64,000 bases of DNA from Streptomyces griseocarneus (GTDB taxonomy: Bacteria > Actinomycetota > Actinomycetes > Streptomycetales > Streptomycetaceae). Shown one piece after another: positions 33,110 through 41,133 of this stretch. Each line of letters opens with the position of its first letter. Position 1 is the stretch's first letter. Made by a program: the position numbers and the translations under genes. The notes under the pieces are model-generated. The model ran no database searches and was not told the DNA's origin. It was given only the letters and a program-made list of their open reading frames with translations. The stretch covers positions 62,001 to 126,000 of the forward strand of contig NZ_BNBL01000010.1 in the NCBI RefSeq assembly GCF_014655595.1, read 5' to 3'.

Positions 33110-33994
33110 ATGTCGGATACGCGTACGACCTCAGTCGCCGTCCTCGGTACCGGAATCATGGGCGCGGCCATGGCCCGCAACCTCGCCCGGGCCGGGCTGT
33201 CGGTGAGCGCCTGGAACCGCACCCGGGAGAAGGCCGAACCGCTCGCCGCCGACGGAGTGCGGATCGCCGACGCACCCGCCGACGCCGTGCACGGCGCCGA
33301 CGTCGTGCTCACCATGCTCCACGACGGTCCCGCCGCCCTGGAGACGATGCGCTCCGCCGCCGCCGGCCTGCGGCCCGGCACCGTCTGGGCGCAGGCGGGC
33401 ACCGTCGGCCTCGACGGGTTCGGTTCCCTCGCCGCCTTCGCCCGCGAGCAGGGCCTCACCCTCGTCGACTCCCCGGTCCTGGGCACCAGGCAGCCGGCCG
33501 AGGCCGGGAAGCTCACCGTGCTCGCCGCGGGGCCCCGCACGGCGCGCCCGGCCCTGGCACCGGTCCTCGAGGCCGTGGGCAGCCGGACCGTCTGGGTCGG
33601 CGACGACGCCACGAGCGGCGCGGCCACCCGGCTCAAGCTGGTCCTCAACAGCTGGGTGCTGACCGTCACCCACGGCACGGCCGAGGCGCTCGCCCTCGCC
33701 CAGGGCCTCGGCGTGGACCCGGCCGCCTTCCTGGACGCGGTCGCGGACGGGCCGCTGGACATGGGCTACCTGCGGACCAAGGCCCGGCTCCTCCTCGACG
33801 GCGCCCTCACCCCGCCGAGCTTCGCGACCAGCACGGCCGAGAAGGACGCCCGCCTGATCGTCGACGCGGGCGCGAGCGCCGGCGTGCGGATGGACGTGGC
33901 CGCCGCGGGCGCCGAGCGCTTCCGGCGGGCGGTCGAGCAGGGGCACGGGGACGAGGACATGGTGGCGTCGTACTTCGCCAGCTTCGACCGTTAG
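33110..33994 (+). CDS. NAD(P)-dependent beta-hydroxyacid dehydrogenase family protein
   Basis: A 294-residue enzyme of the 6-phosphogluconate/3-hydroxyisobutyrate dehydrogenase superfamily. It has an N-terminal Rossmann motif VAVLGTGIMGAAMARNLARAG, and the substrate loop is DSPVLGTRQPAEAGKLTVLAAG where the family has DAPVSGG. The catalytic Lys is in ATRLKLVLNSW (family K-N-N), and the C-terminal FATSTAEKDARL block follows. The altered DSPVLGTR loop suggests a non-classical substrate; imine reductases of this fold also vary here. Its promoter carries the same MerR operator as the merR-AKR operon, so it likely belongs to that regulon. Confidence 0.82.
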   Translation: MSDTRTTSVAVLGTGIMGAAMARNLARAGLSVSAWNRTREKAEPLAADGVRIADAPADAVHGADVVLTMLHDGPAALETMRSAAAGLRPGTVWAQAGTVGLDGFGSLAAFAREQGLTLVDSPVLGTRQPAEAGKLTVLAAGPRTARPALAPVLEAVGSRTVWVGDDATSGAATRLKLVLNSWVLTVTHGTAEALALAQGLGVDPAAFLDAVADGPLDMGYLRTKARLLLDGALTPPSFATSTAEKDARLIVDAGASAGVRMDVAAAGAERFRRAVEQGHGDEDMVASYFASFDR

Positions 33995-34006
33995 CGGCGG
34001 GACACG

Positions 34007-34051
34007 ACGAAGGGCCCGCCCCGGCTGTGGAAGCCGGGGCGGGCCCTTCGT
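34007..34051. terminator. Bidirectional hairpin terminator before fabF
   Basis: A 19-bp perfect stem (34007-34025 with 34033-34051), opening ACGAAGGGCCC and closing GGGCCCTTCGT, with a seven-base loop. It separates the convergent dehydrogenase and fabF genes. Confidence 0.88.
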
Positions 34052-34067
34052 GCGTACGGGCGCGCGA

Positions 34068-35330
34068 TCAGACCGTGCGCAGCGCGAGCACCACGTTGTG
34101 GCCGCCGAAGCCGAACGAGTTGTTGATCGCCGCGATGGAGCCCTCGGGGAGGGCGCGCGGCTCGTCGCGGACGATGTCCGCGTCGATGTCCTCGTCCAGG
34201 TCGTCGACGTTGATCGTCGGAGGGGCCGTGCGGTGGTGCAGGGCGAGGACGGTGGCGACCGTCTCGATGCCGCCGGCGCCGCCGAGCAGGTGGCCCGTCA
34301 TCGACTTCGTCGCGGACACCGCGACGTGGTCGAGGTCGTCGCCCAGGACCTTGCGCAGCGCCTTGATCTCGGCCGCGTCGCCCTGCGGGGTGGAGGTGGC
34401 GTGCGCGTTGAGGTGCACGACCTCCGCCGGCTTGAGGTCGGTGGTGTCGAGGAGGTTCTGCAGCGCGGCCGCGATGCCGCGGCCGGTGGGCTCGGGCTGG
34501 GCGATGTGGTGGCTGTCCGCGGACAGGCCCTGGCCCAGCACCTCGCAGTAGACCCGGGCGCCGCGCCGGGCGGCGTGCTCGGCCGACTCCAGGATCACGA
34601 TGCCGGCGCCCTCGCCGAGGACGAAGCCGTCGCGGGCCTTGTCGTAGGGGCGGGAGGCCGTGGTGGGCTCGTCGTTGTTCTTGGACATCGCCATCATGCT
34701 GGCGAAGGCCGCGACGGGCAGCGGGTGGATGGCCGCCTCGGTGCCGCCGGCGACGACGACGTCGGCACGGCCGGAGCGGATCATCTCGTAGGCGTAGCCG
34801 ATGGCCTCGGCGCCCGACGCACAGGCGCTGACCGGGGTGTGCACGCCCGCCTGGGCGTTCACCTCCAGGCCGACGTTGGCGGAGGGGCTGTTGGGCATCA
34901 GCATCGGCACGGTGTGCGGGGAGACGCGGCGGGCGCCCTTCTCCCGGAGCACGTCGTACTGGTCGAGCAGGGTGGTCACGCCGCCGATGCCGGAGGCCAC
35001 GACGGTGCCCAGGCGCTCGGGGGAGACGGAGGTGTCCTCGCCGGCCTTGGCGGTGAAGCCCGCGTCGGCCCACGCCTCACGGGCGGCGATCAGCGCGAGC
35101 TGGGCCGAACGGTCCAGCTTGCGGAGCAGGGGGCGGGGCAGGACGTCGGCGGGGTCGACGGCCACGGGCGCCGCGATGCGGACGGGCAGCTCGGCGAACC
35201 GCTCACCCTCCAGGGGTTTGACGCCGGAACGCCCGGCGAGCAGCCCTTCCCAGGTCGTTGCGCTGTCGCCACCCAGCGGTGTGGTTGCGCCGATACCGGT
35301 GACGACCACGGTGCGATTGGTCGGATTCAC
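34068..35330 (-). CDS. fabF: 3-oxoacyl-ACP synthase II
   Basis: Elongating beta-ketoacyl-ACP synthase of type II fatty acid synthesis, 420 residues. The Cys-His-His triad is visible: Cys170 (VSACASGAEAIGYAYEMI), His in LNAHATSTPQGD and His in SMTGHLLGGAGG. The GEGAGIVILE and NSFGFGGHN motifs are intact. GTG 35330 is chosen (GGAG upstream and the conserved NPTNRTVVVTG start); the open frame extends 13 codons further. It is last gene of fabD-fabH-acpP-fabF. In Streptomyces this cluster makes housekeeping branched fatty acids. Confidence 0.96.
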   Translation of the reverse strand: MNPTNRTVVVTGIGATTPLGGDSATTWEGLLAGRSGVKPLEGERFAELPVRIAAPVAVDPADVLPRPLLRKLDRSAQLALIAAREAWADAGFTAKAGEDTSVSPERLGTVVASGIGGVTTLLDQYDVLREKGARRVSPHTVPMLMPNSPSANVGLEVNAQAGVHTPVSACASGAEAIGYAYEMIRSGRADVVVAGGTEAAIHPLPVAAFASMMAMSKNNDEPTTASRPYDKARDGFVLGEGAGIVILESAEHAARRGARVYCEVLGQGLSADSHHIAQPEPTGRGIAAALQNLLDTTDLKPAEVVHLNAHATSTPQGDAAEIKALRKVLGDDLDHVAVSATKSMTGHLLGGAGGIETVATVLALHHRTAPPTINVDDLDEDIDADIVRDEPRALPEGSIAAINNSFGFGGHNVVLALRTV

Positions 35331-35394
35331 AGGAATTGTCTCCACGTGTAGAGGTGCTGGAACCGCCACCGCCGGGGTGGCGACGAACGCTTGA

Positions 35395-35643
35395 TCAGGC
35401 CTGGTGCTTCAGGATGTAGTCGGCAGCGTCGCCGACGGTCTTGAGACCCTTGACGTCCTCGTCGGGGATCTTCACGTCGAAGCGCTCCTCGGCGGCGACG
35501 ACGACCTCGACCATGGACAGCGAGTCGACGTCCAGGTCGTCGGTGAAGGACTTGTCCAGCTGAACGTCCTCGGTGGGGATGCCGGCGATCTCGTTGACGA
35601 TCTCGGCGAGACCCTCGAGGATCTCCTTCTCGGTGGCGGCCAT
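35395..35643 (-). CDS. acpP: Acyl carrier protein
   Basis: An 82-residue ACP. The phosphopantetheine attachment Ser41 is in DLDVDSLSMVEV, where the common DSL motif is kept. It is acidic throughout. It carries growing acyl chains between FabD, FabH and FabF, whose genes flank it. The ATG has GAAGGAGCGCC upstream. Spacing to fabF (about 65 bp) and fabH (about 100 bp) is wider than elsewhere in the window, so extra internal promoters or processing sites are possible, fitting the higher ACP stoichiometry needed. Confidence 0.97.
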   Translation of the reverse strand: MAATEKEILEGLAEIVNEIAGIPTEDVQLDKSFTDDLDVDSLSMVEVVVAAEERFDVKIPDEDVKGLKTVGDAADYILKHQA

Positions 35644-35742
35644 GTGGCGCTCCTTCTATCGATAGTGCGGTGTGCTGCTAAGGAAACTGCTGAGGCGGTG
35701 AGCCCGCCGGCGCCTGTGAGGGGCCGGAACCGTGGATCTCGC

Positions 35743-36747
35743 CTAGGGGAGGGTAACGACCGTGGCGGCGTACACGAGACCCGCCCCGAAGCCGATGAGG
35801 AGCGCGGTGTCCCCGCTCTTCGCCGCTCCGGTCGCCAGGAGGCGCTCCATGGCAAGCGGAATGGAGGCCGCGGAGGTGTTGCCGGTGGTCTCCACGTCGC
35901 GGGCGACCGTCACGCTGTCGGGCAGCTTGAGGGTCTTGACCATCGAATCGATGATCCGCATGTTCGCCTGGTGCGGAATGAAGACGTCCAGATCCTCCGG
36001 GCTGACCCCGGCCTCGTCCAGCGCCCGCTGGGCGATCTTCGCCATTTCGAAGACGGCCCAGCGGAACACCGCCTGACCCTCCTGGGTGATGGCGGGGAAG
36101 CGGACGTCGGTCTCCTCGCGGTAGACGTCCCAGGCCACGGTCTGCTTGATGGTCTCGGCCTTGTCGCCCTCCGAGCCCCACACGACGGGACCGATCGCCG
36201 GCTCCTTGGAGGGGCCGACGACCACGGCGCCCGCGCCGTCGCCGAACAGGAAGGCCGTCGCGCGGTCCTCCAGGTCGGTCAGGTCCGACAGCCGCTCGAC
36301 GCCGATGACCAGGACGTACTCCGCGGAGCCGCCGGTCACCATGTCCTTGGCCATGGCCAGGCCGTAGCCGAAGCCGGCGCAGCCGGCCGAGATGTCGAAG
36401 GCGGCGGGCTTGCCCGCACCCACCTTGTGGGCGATCTCGGTCGCGACGGCCGGGGTCTGCTTGAAGTGCGAGACCGTCGAGACGATCACGGCGCCGATCT
36501 GCTCGGGGGTGATGCCGGCGTCGGCGATCGCCTTGCCGGCCGCCTCGAGGGACATGGCGCTCACGGTCTCGTCCGGGCCGGCCCAGTGACGGGTGGCGAT
36601 GCCCGAGCGCGAGCGGATCCACTCGTCCGAGGAGTCGATGTGCTTGAGGATCTCCTCGTTCGGCACCACCCGGACGGGCCGGTAGCCGCCCACGCCCATG
36701 ATGCGCGCGTATGCGGCGCCCTTGGCGGGTTTGATCTTCGCGGTCAT
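35743..36747 (-). CDS. fabH: 3-oxoacyl-ACP synthase III
   Basis: Initiates fatty acid synthesis by condensing acyl-CoA with malonyl-ACP; in Streptomyces it accepts branched starters. 334 residues. Catalytic Cys123 lies in DISAGCAGFGYGL, His in FIPHQANMRIID and Asn in ETTGNTSAASIP. FGDGAGAVVVG and the C-terminal GFGAGLVYAATV are present. The ATG at 36747 (MTAKIKPAKG) with GGAGC upstream is preferred. It begins 13 bases after the fabD stop, in the same operon. Confidence 0.97.
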   Translation of the reverse strand: MTAKIKPAKGAAYARIMGVGGYRPVRVVPNEEILKHIDSSDEWIRSRSGIATRHWAGPDETVSAMSLEAAGKAIADAGITPEQIGAVIVSTVSHFKQTPAVATEIAHKVGAGKPAAFDISAGCAGFGYGLAMAKDMVTGGSAEYVLVIGVERLSDLTDLEDRATAFLFGDGAGAVVVGPSKEPAIGPVVWGSEGDKAETIKQTVAWDVYREETDVRFPAITQEGQAVFRWAVFEMAKIAQRALDEAGVSPEDLDVFIPHQANMRIIDSMVKTLKLPDSVTVARDVETTGNTSAASIPLAMERLLATGAAKSGDTALLIGFGAGLVYAATVVTLP

Positions 36748-36760
36748 GCTCTCGGGCTCC

Positions 36761-37720
36761 TTATTCGGCCGTGGACCCGGCGGCGTCGGCATGCTCGGCG
36801 ATCAGCTCGCGGGCGGCGTCCAGGTTGTCCGGGGTCTTGAGCGCGAGGGTCTTCACGCCGGGCAGGGCGCGCTTGGCCAGGCCCACGAGCGTGCCGCCGG
36901 GGGCCACCTCGATGATCGCGGTGACGCCCAGCTCCTTGAAGGTCTCCATGCACAGGTCCCAGCGGACCGGGTTGGCCACCTGGCCCACCAGGCGCCGGAC
37001 GACCTCGTGGCCGCTCGCCACGACCTGTCCGTCCTTGTTGGAGACATAACGCGTATGCGGGTCCGCGGCTTCCAGCTCGCCCACCGCGGCCTCGAGGACC
37101 GAGACGGCCGGGGCCATGTGGTGGGTGTGGAACGCGCCCGCCACCTTCAGCGGGACGACCTTGCGGGTTCCCTCGGGCTTGTCCTCGTTCAGCGCCGCCA
37201 GCTGCGCGGCGGTGCCGGCGGCCACGATCTGGCCGGCGCCGTTGACGTTGGCGGGGGTCAGGCCGAGCTTCTCCAGGTGCGGGAGCACGACGTCGGGCTC
37301 ACCGCCCAGCAGCGCGGACATGCCGGTCTCGGTGATCGCGGCGGCCTCGGCCATGGCCAGGCCGCGCTTGCGCACGAGCTCCATGGCGGCCCGCTCGGAC
37401 AGCACACCGGTCAGCGCGGCGGCGGCGAGCTCGCCGACGCTGTGGCCGGCGGCCGCGCCCACGAGGCGGGCGAAGTCGTCGGAGGACGCGAAGAGCTGCC
37501 CGGCGGAGACCAGGGCGGACGCGACGAGCAGTGGCTGGGCCACGGAGGTGTCACGGATCTCGTCGGCGTCGGCTTTCGTGCCGTAGTGGACGAGGTCCAG
37601 GTCGATGGCGGCCGACCATTCCCGCAGGCGGTCTTCAACACCGGGAAGGTCGAGCCAGGGGGTCAGGAAGCCGGGCGTCTGAGCGCCCTGGCCGGGAGCG
37701 ACGAGTACGAGCACCCTCAC
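36761..37720 (-). CDS. fabD: Malonyl-CoA:ACP acyltransferase
   Basis: Loads malonate onto ACP. 319 residues. GQGAQ near the N-terminus, nucleophile Ser94 in AAGHSVGELAAAA, the Arg in LVRKRGLAM, His in KVAGAFHTHHM (GAFHT) and Gln in VAPGGTLVGLAKR-type C-terminal block are all present. It also supplies malonyl units to polyketide synthases in Streptomyces. It begins at GTG 37720, 92 bp downstream of the fasR stop; this gap contains a palindrome that may be the FasR target. Confidence 0.96.
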   Translation of the reverse strand: MRVLVLVAPGQGAQTPGFLTPWLDLPGVEDRLREWSAAIDLDLVHYGTKADADEIRDTSVAQPLLVASALVSAGQLFASSDDFARLVGAAAGHSVGELAAAALTGVLSERAAMELVRKRGLAMAEAAAITETGMSALLGGEPDVVLPHLEKLGLTPANVNGAGQIVAAGTAAQLAALNEDKPEGTRKVVPLKVAGAFHTHHMAPAVSVLEAAVGELEAADPHTRYVSNKDGQVVASGHEVVRRLVGQVANPVRWDLCMETFKELGVTAIIEVAPGGTLVGLAKRALPGVKTLALKTPDNLDAARELIAEHADAAGSTAE

Positions 37721-37782
37721 ACTCTCTCTCGTGGACGGTATCGGTCACCCGTGGGGACAGGGACGAAGAACCGTCAGGGGAA

Positions 37783-37799
37783 TTGTTGACGTTCGACAA
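37783..37799. promoter_or_regulatory. Candidate FasR operator upstream of fabD
   Basis: TTGTTGACGTTCGACAA: arms TTGTTGA and TCGACAA pair with one mismatch around a CGT centre. It is A/T-richer than its surroundings and lies in the short fasR-fabD gap. FasR is known to activate the fab operon from this region in S. coelicolor. That this exact palindrome is the site is my inference. Confidence 0.5.
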
Positions 37800-37812
37800 A
37801 AGCCTACGGGTG

Positions 37813-38988
37813 TCATTCGGCGTCGGCCAGGCGCCCCAGGATCAGTGCGATCCGCAGCGTAAACGCTGACCGGACGTCGGAGGGTGACCAGCCGGTGACA
37901 TCCGTCACACGTCGGAGGCGGTATCGCACGGTGTTGGGGTGGACGAACAACATGCGTGCCGCCCCCTCCAGGCTGCTCGCCTGCTCCAGATAGACGCTCA
38001 GCGTCTCCAGCAGGGCCGAGCCCGCCTCCTCCAGCGGTCTGTAGATCTCCTCCACCAGCTGGTCCCGCGCAGCCGGGTCGCCGGCCATCGCGCGCTCGGG
38101 GAGCAGGTCGTCGGCGAGCACCGGACGGGGGGCGTCCGGCCAGGCCGCGCAGGCCTTCAGCCCCGCCGCCGCGGCCTGTGCCGAGCGGGTCGCGGCCAGC
38201 AGGTCGCCCACCACGGGCCCGGCCACCACGGGGCCGGCCGCGAACGGGCCGATCAGCGCCTTCGCGGCCTGCAGCGGGTTCTCCACGCCGCCCACGATCA
38301 CCACCAGCCGGTCGCCCAGCACGCCCGTGAGGACCTGCACCTTCACGTGCCGCGCGGCCCTGCGGATGGCCTCCACGGTCAGCTCGCTGTCCCCGTTGGG
38401 GGCCGTGCCCAGCACCACCGAGACGTTCGCGGGGCCGCTCCAGCCCAGCGCCGCCGCCCGCGACAGCGCCCCCTCGTCGGCCTCGCCCGACAGCACCGCG
38501 TTGACCACCAGCGACTCCAGCCGGGCGTCCCACGCGCCGCGCGCCTCGGCGGCCTGCGCGTAGACCTGGGCGGTGGCGAAGGCGATCTCCCGGGCGTACA
38601 CCAGCAGCGCCTCGCGCAGCGCCGACTCGTCGCCGGGGGCCGCCACCTCGTCGATGGCCGACTCCATGACCTCGATGGTCGTGCGGACCATCTCCACGGT
38701 CTGGCGCAGCGTGATCGCCCGGGTCAGCTCGCGCGGGGCGGTGCCGAAGACGTCGGTGCTGATGGCCTGGGGGGTCTCCGGATGCCGGAACCACTCGGTG
38801 AACGCGGCGATGCCGGCCTGGGCGACCAGGCCGATCCAGGACCGGTTCTCCGGGGGCATCGCCCGGTACCACGACAGCTGGGCGTCCATCCGGGCGATGG
38901 CCGCGGCGGCCAGCGTCCCTGAGGACTTCTCCAGGTTGCGCAGGGTGGCGCTGTGCGGGTGCGGGGTGTCAGCAACTGGTTCGGGCAC
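37813..38988 (-). CDS. fasR: PucR-type transcriptional regulator of fatty acid synthesis, FasR-like
   Basis: A 391-residue regulator. It has a long N-terminal domain (including the conserved SWYRAMPPENRSWIGLVAQAGIAAFTEWFRHP stretch read in two parts), a GGDEF-like/CdaR-type central domain, and a C-terminal PucR helix-turn-helix (LEGAARMLFVHPNTVRYRLRRVTDVTGWSP). Its location immediately upstream of fabD, in the same orientation, is that of FasR (S. coelicolor), the activator of fabDHPF. The start is GTG 38988. Divergent from the pirin gene. Confidence 0.88.
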   Translation of the reverse strand: MPEPVADTPHPHSATLRNLEKSSGTLAAAAIARMDAQLSWYRAMPPENRSWIGLVAQAGIAAFTEWFRHPETPQAISTDVFGTAPRELTRAITLRQTVEMVRTTIEVMESAIDEVAAPGDESALREALLVYAREIAFATAQVYAQAAEARGAWDARLESLVVNAVLSGEADEGALSRAAALGWSGPANVSVVLGTAPNGDSELTVEAIRRAARHVKVQVLTGVLGDRLVVIVGGVENPLQAAKALIGPFAAGPVVAGPVVGDLLAATRSAQAAAAGLKACAAWPDAPRPVLADDLLPERAMAGDPAARDQLVEEIYRPLEEAGSALLETLSVYLEQASSLEGAARMLFVHPNTVRYRLRRVTDVTGWSPSDVRSAFTLRIALILGRLADAE

Positions 38989-39071
38989 GGGGACAAGCCT
39001 GCCTTATTCGGGTGGGGTCCGGAGCCGCCGGGCCCCCGCGGGGTGCTCCGCGGGGCTACGGTGGGCCGGTG

Positions 39072-39743
39072 ATGTACGTGCAACGAGCGGCCGAACGCTT
39101 CCGCGGCGGGGATCCGGCGGCCGGCATCGAGACCTGGCACGCCTTCTCGTTCTCGGGCTTCTACGACCCCGACAACGTGCGCTTCGGCCCGCTCGCGGCC
39201 TGCAACGAGGAGCGCCTCGCGGGCGGCGCCGGCTTCGCGGAGCACCCCCACCGCGATGTCGAGATCGTGACCTGGGTGGTGGAGGGCGAGCTCACCCACG
39301 AGGACTCCACGGGTCACGTGGAAACGATTCGCCCCGGCGACGTCCAGCGGCTCAGCGCGGGCTCCGGCGTGCGCCACAGCGAGCGCAACGCGGGAGCCGC
39401 CCCCTTGCGCTTCGTGCAGATGTGGCTCACGCCGTCCGAAGGCGACGAGGAGCCGTCGTACGAGGTGGTGCGGGGCATCGCCGACGGCACTCCGTACGCG
39501 CTGACGCGCGCCGAGGCGGTGCTGCACGTCCGGCGCCTGCGGGGCGCCGAGCGCACGGCCCTGCCGGACGCGCCGTGGCTGTACGTGCACGTGGTGCGCG
39601 GCGCCGTCCGGCTGGGCGCGGAGGTGCTGCGGGAGGGCGACGCGGCCCGCGTCCTGGACGCGGAGGGCCTGACGGCCGAGGCCGTCGGCTCCGCCGCCGA
39701 GCTGCTGGCGTGGGAGATGCACGCCGAGCCGCACTTCGGCTGA
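39072..39743 (+). CDS. Pirin-family bicupin protein
   Basis: A 223-residue pirin/YhhW-like protein. The N-terminal cupin has the metal ligands of the family in EHPHRDVEIVTWVVEGELTHEDS (HxH) and GSGVRHSERN (His and Glu four to two residues apart). Pirins are iron-binding; bacterial members include quercetinases and redox-linked regulators. The ATG at 39072 is used (GTG 39069 is adjacent in frame). Its TGA stop is directly abutted by the stop of the convergent serine hydrolase gene with no intergenic base. Confidence 0.87.
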   Translation: MYVQRAAERFRGGDPAAGIETWHAFSFSGFYDPDNVRFGPLAACNEERLAGGAGFAEHPHRDVEIVTWVVEGELTHEDSTGHVETIRPGDVQRLSAGSGVRHSERNAGAAPLRFVQMWLTPSEGDEEPSYEVVRGIADGTPYALTRAEAVLHVRRLRGAERTALPDAPWLYVHVVRGAVRLGAEVLREGDAARVLDAEGLTAEAVGSAAELLAWEMHAEPHFG

Positions 39744-40562
39744 TCAGGCCCGGCCGAGCTCGGCCAGGACCGCGTCCGTCAGCAGCGGCCAGGCCTCGAT
39801 GGCCCAGGGGCCGAAGGCCCGGTCGGCCAGCGCCACGCAGGCCGCGCCCGCCTCCGGGTCCACCCACAGGAACGTGCCCGCCTGGCCGAAGTGCCCGTAC
39901 GTCCGGGGCGAGGAGGCGGTGCCCGTCCAGTGCTGCGACTTCCTGTCGCGGATCTCGAAGCCCAGGCCCCAGTCGTTGGGGCGCTGGTTGCCGTACCCGG
40001 GCAGCACGCCCGCCAGGCCCGGGAACGCCACCGACGTGGCCGCCTCCACGGTCTCCGGCGCCAGCAGCCGCGGGCGCTGCAGCTCCGCCGCGAAGCGCGC
40101 CAGGTCGTCCACCGTCGAGACGCCGTCCTTGGCGGGCGACCCGGGAAGGTCCGTCGAGGTCATCCCCAGCGGCTCCAGCACCGCCTGCCGCAGGTACTCC
40201 GCGAAGGGGATGTCCGTCGCCTTGGCGATGTGGTCGCCCAGCACCTCGAAGCCCGCGTTGGAGTACAGGCGGCGGGTGCCCGGCTCGGCCATGGGCCGGT
40301 GCTCGTCGAAGGCCAGGCCCGAGGTGTGCGCGAGCAGGTGGCGGACCGTCGAGCCCGTCGGGCCCGCCGGCTCGTCCAGCTCGACCGCGCCCTCCTCGAC
40401 CGCGACCAGCGCCGCGTACGCGGTCAGCGGCTTGGTCACGGACGCCAGCGCGAACCGGTGCCCGGTCGGGCCGTGCGAACCGGCCAGGGTGCCGTCGGCC
40501 CGTACGACGGCCGCCGCCGCGGTCGTCACGGGCCAATTGTCGATCGTGCGCAGGCTCTCCAT
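39744..40562 (-). CDS. Serine hydrolase of the beta-lactamase/class C PBP family
   Basis: A 272-residue serine hydrolase. Motifs are SxxK in ALASVTKPLT, YxN in RLYSNAGFEV, and HxG-type (TYGHFGQAG) replacing KTG. No signal peptide is evident, so it is probably cytoplasmic, like EstB-type esterases or D-aminopeptidase relatives rather than a resistance beta-lactamase. The ATG at 40562 is preferred over a longer frame that would cross the divergent MerR promoter. Divergent from the merR gene, 108 bp away. Confidence 0.82.
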   Translation of the reverse strand: MESLRTIDNWPVTTAAAAVVRADGTLAGSHGPTGHRFALASVTKPLTAYAALVAVEEGAVELDEPAGPTGSTVRHLLAHTSGLAFDEHRPMAEPGTRRLYSNAGFEVLGDHIAKATDIPFAEYLRQAVLEPLGMTSTDLPGSPAKDGVSTVDDLARFAAELQRPRLLAPETVEAATSVAFPGLAGVLPGYGNQRPNDWGLGFEIRDRKSQHWTGTASSPRTYGHFGQAGTFLWVDPEAGAACVALADRAFGPWAIEAWPLLTDAVLAELGRA

Positions 40563-40604
40563 GGCAAGGAGCCTAACGCGGCCGCCGAACGCGCCGGATC
40601 TCAC

Positions 40605-40635
40605 TTGCCTGGAGTGCACTCCAACTCTTTAGCGT
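40605..40635 (+). promoter_or_regulatory. MerR-type autoregulated promoter
   Basis: -35 TTGCCT (40605-40610) and -10 TAGCGT (40630-40635) are separated by 19 bp, with the perfect 14-bp palindrome TGGAGTGCACTCCA (40610-40623) in the spacer. The architecture and core are the same as at 33072. MerR proteins untwist such over-long spacers to activate transcription. It drives merR and the aldo/keto reductase. Confidence 0.85.
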
Positions 40636-40669
40636 GGGGGGCACGCACGGTTCGCGAGGGGGAAACGGC

Positions 40670-41128
40670 ATGACAGTGATCGACAGCCCGCCGGTGGAGG
40701 TCCCGGTGTGCCTGGAGCTCGACCGGCAGCGCGTCCGGCGGCCCGAGGGCAGGGAGCGCTTCACGATCAGCGAGGTCGTGGAGTACACCGGCCTCTCCGC
40801 GCACACGCTGCGCTGGTACGAGCGGATCGGCCTGATGCCGCACGTCGACCGCTCGCACACCGGTCAGCGTCGTTACACCTGCCGCGACCTGGACTGGCTG
40901 GACCTGGTGGGCCGGCTGCGGCTGACCGGCATGCCGGTGGCCGACATGGTGCGCTACGCCGAGCTGGTCCGCCAGGGCGAGGAGACCTTCGCCGAACGCG
41001 AGCGGCTGCTGAGCGCGCACCGCGACGACGTCCGCAGGCGCATCGCCGAACTGCGCAGCACGCTGGACGTACTCGACTACAAAATCGACATCTATGCCGA
41101 CGCCCGCCGGGCGTCCGAAAGGGCATGA
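40670..41128 (+). CDS. MerR-family transcriptional regulator
   Basis: A 152-residue regulator. An N-terminal tail of about 30 residues precedes the winged-helix domain FTISEVVEYTGLSAHTLRWYERIGLM, wing RSHTGQRRYTCRDLDWL, and dimerisation coiled coil RRRIAELRSTLDVLDYKIDIY. No cysteine pairs are present, so it is not a metal or SoxR-type sensor; it resembles MerR regulators that pair with aldo/keto reductases. ATG 40670 has GAGGGGGAAACGGC upstream. It sits behind its own predicted operator and overlaps or closely precedes the reductase gene. Confidence 0.92.
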   Translation: MTVIDSPPVEVPVCLELDRQRVRRPEGRERFTISEVVEYTGLSAHTLRWYERIGLMPHVDRSHTGQRRYTCRDLDWLDLVGRLRLTGMPVADMVRYAELVRQGEETFAERERLLSAHRDDVRRRIAELRSTLDVLDYKIDIYADARRASERA

Positions 41129-41133
41129 GGGAC

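Noticed and set aside
39744-40562. Antibiotic-resistance beta-lactamase
   Set aside because: No signal peptide and no KTG motif; fits cytoplasmic class C-like esterases better.
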